From the NCBI GenBank assembly GCA_038120765.1, contig JAYOMI010000001.1, forward strand, positions 62,001 through 126,000: a stretch of DNA of 64,000 nucleotides. Reading direction: 5' to 3'. Each line of letters opens with the position of its first letter. The stretch's first letter is position 1. Positions 33,928 to 41,671 of this stretch are shown piece after piece. The DNA comes from CAXBCP01 sp038120765 (GTDB lineage Bacteria; Pseudomonadota; Alphaproteobacteria; MPNO01; UBA830). A model generated the notes under the pieces. That model searched no databases. It worked only from the letters and a program-made list of their open reading frames with translations, and was not told the DNA's origin. The position numbers and the translations under genes were made by a program.

Positions 33928-34668
33928 CTAGAACAGGCCCTTGCGGATCAGGTTTGCCGCAGCGAGCAGCAGAAACACATAGACGAACATGCGGAACCGG
34001 TCTTCGGACAGGTGGCCGCGCAGGCGCTGGCCGATCAGCATCCCGGCAAAGGCGGGCACGAGGCTGATCGCGGAGATGATTGCATTCGTCTGGCTGATCG
34101 CGCCTTTTTCGACAAGCGCCAGCACCAGCATCGACGCACTGACCAGGAATGTCAGCGCGATGGCGCGCAGGAAGCTCTCCTTGTCGACATTGCGTGCCTG
34201 CAGGTACAGCGCGATCGGAATGCCGACGGAGCCGGTCGTCCCCGTCAGCAGGCCGGACAGGATACCCAGCGGCGGCGCGGCCCACGGCGCGGCGCGATCG
34301 GATATGCGCACCCGGAATCGGGTCGCATTGATCAGTACATAAATCACCACCACCACGCCCAGCAGGGTTGTCAGGATGCGGGCATCGACGAGAAAAAGTA
34401 TCTGCGCGCCGATCACGGTCCCGGCAACGGAACACAGGTTGATGACCCAGTATTTCCGCAGCATCTCGAGCGCCCTGCCGCCCTCGAATGCCTGGTAGAG
34501 GTTTGTGGCGACAACGGGAATCGCGATGAAGGCGATGGCGGTCGGCAACGGCACGACCGATCCCATGATCGAGACCGCCGTCAGCGGCAGCCCGAGACCG
34601 ATAACGCCTTTGACGCCACCGGCCACGAACAGCGCGGCGCAGACCAGGATAACGAGGGAAAGTTCCAG
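33928..34668 (-). CDS. TauE/SafE-family sulfite/organosulfur exporter-like protein, probable CTG start
   Basis: A membrane protein of about 246 residues with eight or nine helices. Family features are AALFVAGGVKGVIGLGLPL at the N-terminus, and GILSGLLTGTTGSVGIPI opening the second half. No ATG, GTG or TTG is in frame near the expected start. The first ATG in frame is at 34818, inside a CATATG shared with the divergent gene, and adds about 50 unlikely residues. A CTG at 34666-34668 gives MELSLVILVCAALFVAGG-like coding with GGAGA six bases upstream, so I prefer it. A lost base near the start is the other explanation. Confidence 0.7.
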   Translation of the reverse strand: MELSLVILVCAALFVAGGVKGVIGLGLPLTAVSIMGSVVPLPTAIAFIAIPVVATNLYQAFEGGRALEMLRKYWVINLCSVAGTVIGAQILFLVDARILTTLLGVVVVIYVLINATRFRVRISDRAAPWAAPPLGILSGLLTGTTGSVGIPIALYLQARNVDKESFLRAIALTFLVSASMLVLALVEKGAISQTNAIISAISLVPAFAGMLIGQRLRGHLSEDRFRMFVYVFLLLAAANLIRKGLF

Positions 34669-34818
34669 AACATGTCTCCGGGAAAGGGGTCGCGATAATG
34701 GCGGGAATAGGGAATTAAGAGAATAGTAATTCCGGAGGCCGAAAATAGTCCCGGATTTCAATGCGCTGGCCTGTGACGGAATGCAGCGCCGCCCGGAAAC
34801 AGGTATTCGAGCGAGCAT

Positions 34819-35178
34819 ATGCCGACAGAAAGACGACGCATAATTTTTTCCGACAATGAAATTGTCTCTGCCGCCCTGGCGCATTGCCGCGCTACGGGCA
34901 TTCCGGTGCCGGATGCCGATGTTCAGGAACTGTGCATCGGAACCGACACAGACTGCGGCCTGCTGCTTACCTTCGCGGTCGACACACCCGACCAGATCGA
35001 CTAGGTGCGGATCGATGCGGACAACGTTCTGGCGGCGCTTGTCTCCTATTGCGGCACGCAATCGGTTCCCCTGCCAAACGCAGCGGCCAAACGCCTCGAC
35101 CCCCGGGACGGTGCGCTCTCTACGGTGTTCGAATTGCAGCGCCAGCGGGGCTCGGTGACAAGCACCATCGCGGCCTGA
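34819..35178 (+). pseudogene. Small conserved hypothetical gene interrupted by an in-frame TAG
   Basis: The frame opens with MPTERRRIIFSDNEIVSAAL, runs to TAG at 35002-35004, then continues in the same frame for 57 more codons (VRIDADNVLAALVSYCGTQS through AAAKRLDPRDGAL) to TGA at 35176-35178. Both halves read like one 119-residue protein; changing TAG to GAG would give DQIDEVRIDADNV. Translation could also restart at the GTG just after the stop. I do not know the function. The ATG forms a CATATG with a Met codon of the divergent frame. Confidence 0.5.
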
Positions 35179-35184
35179 ACCCGG

Positions 35185-35535
35185 CTATTCCCGGAAGGGC
35201 TCGATCAGCCGGTCCATCAGCTTCGGCTTTTTCTTCGCTTGGGGACCCGGGGGTCTCCCCTTCAGACGGGGCAGCGGGTCCGCCATCCGGCGACGCGCCC
35301 GCGTGCCGGTCACGCTGACCGGTTCCGGATTATCGTAACTGAACAGGGCGCTGAACGATCCGTCGTCCCGCACGATGTAATAGGCAAACTTGCGGATCGT
35401 CCGGTCCCGCCTGCACCGGTCGACCGCATCCGCCTCCGCCTGCCCCCTGGTCGTAATGGTACTGGAATAATCCAGCGCGCCGTCGCGGATGCTTTCATCA
35501 CCCCGCGCGGAATAGATCTCAACTACCTCGGACAT
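35185..35535 (-). CDS. Small conserved hypothetical protein
   Basis: A 116-residue protein with an N-terminal half of mixed strands and helices (EVVEIYSARGDESIRDGAL, TTRGQAEADAVDRCRRDRTI) and a basic, proline-rich C-terminal tail (RLKGRPPGPQAKKKPKL). The start at 35535 was picked because AAGGCGGAA stands directly before it; a longer frame begins at 35646. It converges on the broken small gene at 34819 and diverges from the ptx operon, sharing the 200-base region that holds a possible PHO box. Confidence 0.6.
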   Translation of the reverse strand: MSEVVEIYSARGDESIRDGALDYSSTITTRGQAEADAVDRCRRDRTIRKFAYYIVRDDGSFSALFSYDNPEPVSVTGTRARRRMADPLPRLKGRPPGPQAKKKPKLMDRLIEPFRE

Positions 35536-35635
35536 TTCCGCCTTTTCTTCTGCGAGGCCGGAGAAATAGCGCAAGAGCGTTGAGAAAACGTCAAAATGCC
35601 GGATGACACGCCAGCGGCCATCGCCTGATTTATTA

Positions 35636-35653
35636 ATGACATTCATTCGTCAG
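35636..35653 (-). promoter_or_regulatory. Possible PHO box between the divergent gene and ptxA
   Basis: Read on the minus strand the site is CTGACGAATGAATGTCAT, two seven-base half sites separated by four bases. It agrees with the CTGTCATnnnnCTGTCAT consensus at 10 of 14 positions; the second half is nearly perfect, the first is weak. It lies about 88 bases before ptxA, a sensible place for PhoB activation of phosphite uptake, though its orientation is opposite to ptxA. Confidence 0.3.
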
Positions 35654-35699
35654 AAAACTGCAATGGAAGTGCAAGAGAGTTATCACCGGCGTCGCCGAT

Positions 35700-35758
35700 G
35701 TTGCGCCCATGACAAAACTTCAGAACGGATCGTTGCGCCCATGATAAATGTTCAGAAC
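35700..35758 (+). repeat. Imperfect 27-bp direct repeat over the ptxA translation start
   Basis: Copies at 35700-35726 and 35732-35758 share 24 of 27 bases, both beginning GTTGCGCCCATGA and ending TTCAGAAC. The second copy contains the ptxA start codon; the first contains an ATG in the same context at 35709. Confidence 0.85.
35709..35744 (+). CDS. Possible 11-codon leader peptide upstream of ptxA
   Basis: The ATG in the first repeat copy opens a short frame (MTKLQNGSLRP) whose TGA at 35742-35744 overlaps the ptxA ATG at 35741-35743. This arrangement permits translational coupling. No strong ribosome binding site is visible for it, so it may simply be a by-product of the duplication. Confidence 0.3.
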   Translation: MTKLQNGSLRP

Positions 35759-36538
35759 CTATCGGTGACCTATCCCAACGGCGTCGTAGGTCTTCAGGAA
35801 ACCTCCATCCGGTTTCTCGGACGCGAAGTCACGGTCCTGCTCGGTCTGTCCGGCGCCGGCAAATCGACGCTCCTGCGGAGCCTCAACCATCTCACCGCAC
35901 CGACCACCGGCCGGATATCCATTGAAGGTCTTGGCGACCTGGCCGACCGGGATATCCTGATCGCCCACCGCCGCCGGACGGCAATGATCTTCCAGCAGCA
36001 CCAGTTGATACCCCGTCATACTGCCCTCCAGAACACCCTCACCGGGCGGCTGGGACAGTATTCCGCATTGCGCACATTCCTGCCGTTCCCGGCCGAGGAC
36101 CGCATTCGCGCCCTGAAATGCCTCGATCGCGTCGGATTGCTCGACAAGGCGCTGAGCCGCGCGGACGCGCTGAGCGGCGGGCAGCAGCAACGGGTCGGCA
36201 TCGCCCGGGCGCTGGCGCAGGAACCGAGCCTGATCCTCGCGGACGAACCCGTTGCAAGCCTCGACCCCGTCACCTCACACCGCGTCCTGTCACGTTTAAG
36301 GTCCATCTGCCTGGAAGACGGCATTCCGGCAATCGTCAGTCTTCATCAGATCGATCTCGCCCGGGAATTCGCCGACCGCATTGTCGGTCTGCGCGATGGC
36401 CGGATCGTCTTCGATGCCGCGCCCGACACGCTCGATGACTCGATCCTGAACCGCATATACGGCGCAAACGAACCGAATCGCGAAACATCCGAACGACCCG
36501 ACCCAACACCCAAACCCCTCAAGGAGGCCTTTGCATGA
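35741..36538 (+). CDS. ptxA: Phosphite/phosphonate ABC transporter ATP-binding protein
   Basis: A 265-residue ATPase of the PhnC/PtxA family. Walker A is GLSGAGKST with Lys41, the signature is ALSGGQQQRVGIARAL, Walker B is LILADEPVASLD, and the switch histidine is in IVSLHQIDLA. It energises uptake of reduced phosphorus compounds. With the solute-binding, permease and phosphite dehydrogenase genes downstream, phosphite is the most likely substrate, hence the ptx name. The start at 35741 sits inside the second copy of a duplicated sequence. The stop overlaps ptxB by four bases. Confidence 0.88.
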   Translation: MINVQNLSVTYPNGVVGLQETSIRFLGREVTVLLGLSGAGKSTLLRSLNHLTAPTTGRISIEGLGDLADRDILIAHRRRTAMIFQQHQLIPRHTALQNTLTGRLGQYSALRTFLPFPAEDRIRALKCLDRVGLLDKALSRADALSGGQQQRVGIARALAQEPSLILADEPVASLDPVTSHRVLSRLRSICLEDGIPAIVSLHQIDLAREFADRIVGLRDGRIVFDAAPDTLDDSILNRIYGANEPNRETSERPDPTPKPLKEAFA

Positions 36539-37398
36539 AACACGCTTTTAAAACCGCCCTTGCCGCTGTCGGCACGGTGATCGCCCTGTCCGCCGGGCCG
36601 GCGCTGGCAGCCGACACAAACCCCGATACGCTGCGCGTGGCGCTGTTGCCCGATGAAAACGCGTCCACGGTCATCAAGAACAACAAGCCGCTCCAGGAAT
36701 ATCTGGAAAAGACGCTGGGCAAGAAAATCAAGCTCGTCGTCACGACCGACTACTCGTCGATGATCGAGGCCATGCGCTTCGGCCGCCTCGAACTCGGCTA
36801 TTTCGGCCCGCTGTCCTACACCCTTGCAGCATCCAAGAGCGATATCGAAGCCTTTGCCGGCATCAAGAAAGGCGGCAGCACGACCTATCAAGCGGTCGTT
36901 ATCGCCAACAAGGCATCCGGCATTGCCACGATTGCCGATATCAAAGGCAAGAACATGGCGTTCGGCGACACCGCATCGACGTCCAGCCATCTGATCCCGA
37001 AGAAAATACTGATGGACCGCGGCCTGCAGCCCAAGACGGACTACAAGGAAAACTTCCTCGGCGCCCATGACGCGGTTGCGGTCGCGGTGCAGAACGGCCA
37101 CGCCCAGGCGGGCGGGCTTTCCAAACCGATTTTCGATTCTCTCGTGAGCCGCGGCATCGTCAGCCTCGACAAGGTCAAGGTGCTGCAGGTATCCGACAAT
37201 TACCCGCAATACCCCTGGGCGACGCGCAAGAATCTGGACCCCGAGCTCAAAGCCAGCATCCGCAATGCCTTCCTTCAGGCGTCGGACGAGGCGGTTCTCA
37301 AGCCGTTCAAGGCGGAAGGCTTCGGCGCGATGGAGGACAAGGATTACGACGTGATCCGCGATCTTGCCCGCAAGCTCAAACTCACCCCCTCGTCCTGA
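36535..37398 (+). CDS. ptxB: Phosphite/phosphonate periplasmic binding protein
   Basis: A 287-residue secreted solute-binding protein. The signal peptide spans about residues 1-25 (AALAAVGTVIALSAGPALA, cleavage after ALA). The PhnD-type ligand site is recognised by DYSSMIEAMRFGRLELGYFG and DTASTSSHLIPK, which in relatives hold phosphonate or phosphite through Ser/Thr hydroxyls and helix ends. AAGGAGG stands before the ATG, and the gene overlaps ptxA by ATGA. PtxB proteins prefer phosphite over phosphate, but sequence alone cannot give the selectivity. Confidence 0.88.
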   Translation: MKHAFKTALAAVGTVIALSAGPALAADTNPDTLRVALLPDENASTVIKNNKPLQEYLEKTLGKKIKLVVTTDYSSMIEAMRFGRLELGYFGPLSYTLAASKSDIEAFAGIKKGGSTTYQAVVIANKASGIATIADIKGKNMAFGDTASTSSHLIPKKILMDRGLQPKTDYKENFLGAHDAVAVAVQNGHAQAGGLSKPIFDSLVSRGIVSLDKVKVLQVSDNYPQYPWATRKNLDPELKASIRNAFLQASDEAVLKPFKAEGFGAMEDKDYDVIRDLARKLKLTPSS

Positions 37399-37402
37399 TC
37401 GC

Positions 37403-38224
37403 ATGGCGAAAATATTGACACAGACCGACGGCAGGCAGTTCGACGAACTGCTTGCCGTCGAGCGTCGCGCCTGGCGCCGTACCTGGCTTCAGGGCGGCGC
37501 AGTCGTAATCATTGCAATCGTCTGTTTCTGGCAGACGGGCCTGCTGGATCTGGTGCACCTCGGAGAGGGCATTCCGGCGATCGGCGTACTGATGGGAGAG
37601 ATGTTCCCGCCGAATTTTTCGGACGCCGAAAACTGGATCGTGCCCGTCATCGACACCCTGGCGATTAGCGTTGCCGGTACGGTCCTCGCCATCGTCATTT
37701 CCATTCCCCTCGCGTTCCTTGCCGCTGAGAACACGACGCCCCATCCCGTCGTTTACCGTATTGCCCGCACCGTCCTGAACACGCTGCGCTCCATCCCCGA
37801 ACTGATCATGGGCATTGTGTTCGTCGCCGCGGTCGGGTTCGGCGCCCTGCCGGGCGTGCTCGCCCTCGGCCTTCATTCCGTCGGCATGATCGGCAAATTC
37901 TTTGCGGAATCGATCGAACACGCGCATGCCGCGCCGATCGAAGCAGCGAAAGCAGCGGGTGCGTCTCCGATCCAGGTCGTAACCCACGGTGTGCTGCCGC
38001 AGGTCATTCCGCAGTTCATGGATGTCGCCATGTATCGCTGGGAATACAATTTCCGCGCCTCCACCGTCATGGGCATGGTCGGCGCCGGCGGGATCGGACT
38101 GGAACTGATGAGTTCCCTCCGCATCATGCAATATACCGAGGTCTCGGCAATCCTGCTGGTGATCCTGACCCTCGTCACACTGGTGGACGGGCTGAGCGGG
38201 CTTCTGCGCCGCCGGTTCAAATAG
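37403..38224 (+). CDS. ptxC: Phosphite/phosphonate ABC transporter permease
   Basis: A 273-residue inner-membrane permease of the PhnE type with about six helices. The first hydrophobic segment is VVIIAIVCFWQTGLLDL and the ATPase-coupling EAA-like loop is SIEHAHAAPIEAAKAAGASP, a clear family feature. It starts five bases after the ptxB stop, without a strong ribosome binding site of its own, consistent with coupled translation. It would form a homodimeric channel with PtxA. Confidence 0.88.
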   Translation: MAKILTQTDGRQFDELLAVERRAWRRTWLQGGAVVIIAIVCFWQTGLLDLVHLGEGIPAIGVLMGEMFPPNFSDAENWIVPVIDTLAISVAGTVLAIVISIPLAFLAAENTTPHPVVYRIARTVLNTLRSIPELIMGIVFVAAVGFGALPGVLALGLHSVGMIGKFFAESIEHAHAAPIEAAKAAGASPIQVVTHGVLPQVIPQFMDVAMYRWEYNFRASTVMGMVGAGGIGLELMSSLRIMQYTEVSAILLVILTLVTLVDGLSGLLRRRFK

Positions 38225-38236
38225 GTATCGTAGACA

Positions 38237-39246
38237 ATGAGCAAGCCACGCGTCGTTATTTCGTCCCGGGCGTTCCCGGAAACTCTCGAAATGTTCCCGG
38301 AAACTGTGAAATCGTCGCCAATCAGACCGGCGATGCGCTGTCGCCGTCGGAACTGGCCGCACGTTGCGCCGATGCCGACGCGCTGATGGCATTCATGCCC
38401 GATACGGTAGATGCGGCATTCCTCGATGCCTGTCCCCGCCTGAAAATTGTCGGCTGCGCGCTCAAAGGCTTCGACAACTTCGATGTGGAAGCCTGTACCG
38501 CACGGAATGTATGGGTCAGCATCGTCCCCGACCTGTTGACCGATCCGACGGCGGAGCTTGCCATCGGCCTGACCATCGGCATCGGGCGCAACATGCTGCA
38601 GGGCGACCGGACCGTCCGGAGCGAATTTAAAGGCTGGCGGCCCATACTGTATGGCGCGGGCCTCGCCGGGGCCACGGTCGGCATACTCGGCATGGGTGCC
38701 GTCGGACAGGCGATTGCCCGCCGTCTGCGGGGCTTCGACGTCACGATCCTGTATACGGATATCGAACGGCTGGATGACACGATGGAATCCGCCCTCGGCC
38801 TGAACTGGCGGCCGACGGCGGACCTCCAGCGATCGAGCGATTTTCTGATCGTCGCCACCCCGCTGACGGCGCAGACACGGCATCTGATCGACGCCGGTTT
38901 TATCGCCGCCCTCAAACCCGGCGCTTATCTCGTAAATCCGGCGCGCGGTTCCGTGGTCGATGAACGGGCTGTAGCGGCCGCCCTCGAAAGCGGACCGCTT
39001 GCAGGCTACGCCGCGGACGTCTTCGAATTCGAGGACTGGGCGCTCGCGGACCGCCCACGCGATATTCCCGAAGCCCTCTTGGCAAACCGCGCGCAGACAT
39101 TCTTCACACCGCATATAGGCTCGGCTGTCACGGAGGTTCGCAAGGCGATCGAACGGGACGCGGCAGAGAATATCCTTGCGGCGCTCGCCGGAAATGTCCC
39201 GCACGGCGCAATCAACCGCGTGAACCGTCAACCGGCCCCCGCGTGA
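38237..39246 (+). CDS. ptxD: Phosphite dehydrogenase, frameshifted near the N-terminus
   Basis: An NAD-dependent D-2-hydroxyacid dehydrogenase relative that oxidises phosphite to phosphate. The PtxD hallmarks are GCALKGFDNFDVEACTAR (catalytic Lys), LGMGAVGQAIA for NAD, NPARGSVVDE (Arg), DVFEFEDWALADRP (Glu) and FTPHIGSAV (His); all four catalytic residues are kept. The true N-terminus starts at ATG 38237 (MSKPRVVISSRAFPETLEM), then the frame is lost in TTCCC at 38294-38298; one extra base would join it to PGNCEIVANQT in the other frame. Without that base, translation could begin only at Met codons near 38386, losing about 50 residues. The gene closes the ptx operon, 12 bases after ptxC. Confidence 0.88.
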
Positions 39247-39256
39247 TCCGGGAATC

Positions 39257-39901
39257 CTAGCTGCTGATAATAGAGCCGCGCTCGATCACGAAGGTCCGGT
39301 CCAGCAGGTTCTTGATGTGCTTGTCGTTCGATTCCGCGACAAGCACGGATTCGCCCGCCTTTTTCAGGCTCTCCATGATTTCCACCATGCGCTGGGCGAA
39401 AACAGGGGCAATGCCCTCGGACGGTTCATCGAGCATCAGCAATTTGGTCCCGACCATCAATGCGCGGGCGAACGCCACGAATTTCTGTTGACCGCCGGAA
39501 AGTTCCGTCGCGCCGCGATTGCGGAATTCCTGGACCTCCGGCATCAACTCGTAGATCCATTCCAGCCGTTCCCGCGGTTTTTCAACTTTCGTGGTCCAGG
39601 ACGGCAGCATGATGTTTTCTTCCGACGTCAGCTGGGGAACCAGACGGCGGTCCTCCGGCATGAAGCCGATCCCCATATGCGCGCGCTGATGGGCTTCCGC
39701 CCCGATAAGATCCGTGCCGTCGAATTCCATCTGGCCGTTCTGGGCGTCAAGCGCACCCATAATCGCCCGCATGAATGTGGTTTTGCCGGCGCCGTTTCGG
39801 CCGATCAGCCCGCACATCGTGCCCGACGGCACTTCGATACTGACCCCGCGCAGGATCGGCGTTGCACCGATATTGACGTCCAGTCTGTCGATTTTAAGCA
39901 T
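39257..39901 (-). CDS. livF: Branched-chain amino acid type ABC transporter ATPase
   Basis: A 214-residue ATPase. Walker A is GLIGRNGAGKTTFM, the signature TELSGGQQKFVAFARAL and Walker B LLMLDEPSEGIAP. It is the fifth gene of a livKHMGF-type cluster on the minus strand. The start at 39901 was chosen because GGAGG lies six bases upstream; an earlier ATG at 39919 would deepen the overlap with livG. The final substrate of the system need not be an amino acid: many such clusters serve catabolic islands and carry aromatic acids or amides. Confidence 0.92.
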   Translation of the reverse strand: MLKIDRLDVNIGATPILRGVSIEVPSGTMCGLIGRNGAGKTTFMRAIMGALDAQNGQMEFDGTDLIGAEAHQRAHMGIGFMPEDRRLVPQLTSEENIMLPSWTTKVEKPRERLEWIYELMPEVQEFRNRGATELSGGQQKFVAFARALMVGTKLLMLDEPSEGIAPVFAQRMVEIMESLKKAGESVLVAESNDKHIKNLLDRTFVIERGSIISS

Positions 39902-40676
39902 GCGCGCCTCCTTCGACATGGGCCGGGTGATATTCCTGCCCGATGACGAATTCCCGCACTTTTTCGTCCTTCATGGCCTCGGCGGTCGTCGCGTCGCAAA
40001 TGATCTCGCCCTGGTAGAATGCCCAGACGCGATCCACAAAGCGTTCCACAATTTCCATATCGTGTTCAATGAACATAACCGTCGTTTCTTCTTCCCGAAG
40101 CGCCTGCATGATGATGTCCATCAGGCCGAATTTCTCCTCGACGCTGATACCGCTGGTCGGTTCGTCAAGCATCACCAGTTTCGGGCTGCGCACGGTCGCC
40201 ATCGCGATATCCAGAAGCTTTCGAACCCCCTGCGGCAGCGCGGAGGCCGCGACCTCCCGGTAATCATCGATCTGATAGCGTTTCAGTTGCGCATCGACCC
40301 GGGCCGCCCGTTCATCCGTGTGCAACGGGGCAAACAAGCCGAGCCCGGAACGTTCGGCGATCCCGTAGGCGACCAGCATGTTGTCGAAAACCGATTCCGA
40401 CAGGAACACCTGTGGCACCTGGAATGACCGGCACAGGCCGAGCTTGGTGACATCCCGCGGCGGCAGGCCGACAACGCTCTTGCCCATGAACTCGATCCGG
40501 CCGCCGGACGGTTTCAGATAGCCCGTCACCATATTGACGAATGTCGTCTTCCCCGCGCCGTTGGCGCCGATGATGCCGATGGTCTCGCCGATATCGACGG
40601 TAACGTTGATGTTATGCGCGGCGACAACGCCCCCGAAATTCTTTTCGAGATCGTGAACTTCAAGTACGCGGGTCAT
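39894..40676 (-). CDS. livG: Branched-chain amino acid type ABC transporter ATPase
   Basis: A 260-residue ATPase, longer than LivF as usual. Walker A is IGANGAGKTTFVNM, the signature region LPQGVRKLLDIAMATV is of the LivG type, and Walker B is LVMLDEPTSGIS. The C-terminal extension (FVDRVWAFYQGEII through FVIGQEYHPAHVEGG) is characteristic. It overlaps livM by four bases at its start and livF at its end. Confidence 0.92.
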   Translation of the reverse strand: MTRVLEVHDLEKNFGGVVAAHNINVTVDIGETIGIIGANGAGKTTFVNMVTGYLKPSGGRIEFMGKSVVGLPPRDVTKLGLCRSFQVPQVFLSESVFDNMLVAYGIAERSGLGLFAPLHTDERAARVDAQLKRYQIDDYREVAASALPQGVRKLLDIAMATVRSPKLVMLDEPTSGISVEEKFGLMDIIMQALREEETTVMFIEHDMEIVERFVDRVWAFYQGEIICDATTAEAMKDEKVREFVIGQEYHPAHVEGGAHA

Positions 40677-41671
40677 CTCTTCACCTCCGCCGCCCGGTTG
40701 TCGCTATCGCGCCTTGCCTCTCTGAGCTCACGGCGGTTCCGCAATTCACTACGGATCGACCAGAGGCCGTCGGGCAGGAACATGATGATCAGCAGCAGCG
40801 AGCCGCCAAGGATGAGCTGCCAGATTTCCGGCGCATATTCGAACGCATAGGTTCTGAGCAGCTCGTACACCAGCGCCCCGATAAACGTCGCGCCGACATT
40901 GCCGGTGCCGGACAGGATCGTGATGAAGACGAAATCGCCCGATACCGGCCAGTAGACCATGGAATCAGGGTCTACGTGCCCGACGGTCACCGCCATGATG
41001 ACACCGCCGATGCCCGCCAGCAGGCCGGACAAAACGTATTTGATGTGGATTGCCTTTTCTGCGGAATAGCCGAGATACTCGACCCGAATCTCGTTCTCGC
41101 GCACCGCCATCGTCATCATCCCGAGGGTCGATTTCAGATACCAGTGCGCGCCGACGGCCGAGATATAGGCGAACAAGACCGCGCAGACGAAGAGAATGGG
41201 ACGATACATGTCATCGGCCGGGTTCATGCCGAAAAAGCTGACCTGATCGATCCCGAACCCGTCCGTGGACCCGAGCCATTCGGCCTTGGCCAGGACGCCA
41301 TACAGGATCATCGAGAACGCCATGTTGAGCAGTGCAAAGAAGATCGCCCTGTACTGACGCAGCAGGAAGCCCAGAACGAACGCCAGCAGCCCGGCAGTGG
41401 CCGTGCCGCAGAACAGCAGGACGAAAAGATCGTTTACCCCGATAATCTGCATCATCGCGACCGTATAGGCGCCGAAACCGAAGAACAGTGCGTGGCCGAA
41501 CGACACCAGCCCGGTCCGCCACAGGATCAGCAGTCCGATCGCCACACAACCGCGGGACAGCGACTGCAGACCGATCGTGCGCATCCATTCTTCGAGGAAG
41601 AAATTCAGAACGAGCAGGCCAACCAGGCCAATGGTCAGTCCCCAAAAGGTTTTATCGAACAATCGGTTCAT
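40673..41671 (-). CDS. livM: Branched-chain amino acid type ABC transporter permease
   Basis: A 332-residue inner-membrane permease with about ten helices. The family feature SLSRGCVAIGLLILWRTGLV is near the N-terminus, and the coupling loop contains AVRENEIRVEYLGYSAEKAI. The C-terminal part ends in a basic tail (RSELRNRRELREARRD). It overlaps livG by ATGA and is itself overlapped by livH, showing coupled translation. Confidence 0.92.
   Translation of the reverse strand: MNRLFDKTFWGLTIGLVGLLVLNFFLEEWMRTIGLQSLSRGCVAIGLLILWRTGLVSFGHALFFGFGAYTVAMMQIIGVNDLFVLLFCGTATAGLLAFVLGFLLRQYRAIFFALLNMAFSMILYGVLAKAEWLGSTDGFGIDQVSFFGMNPADDMYRPILFVCAVLFAYISAVGAHWYLKSTLGMMTMAVRENEIRVEYLGYSAEKAIHIKYVLSGLLAGIGGVIMAVTVGHVDPDSMVYWPVSGDFVFITILSGTGNVGATFIGALVYELLRTYAFEYAPEIWQLILGGSLLLIIMFLPDGLWSIRSELRNRRELREARRDSDNRAAEVKR

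Noticed and set aside
35741..38224. Phosphonate uptake (phnCDE) with C-P lyase
   Set aside because: No phn lyase genes follow; the fourth gene is of the PtxD type, so phosphite is favoured.
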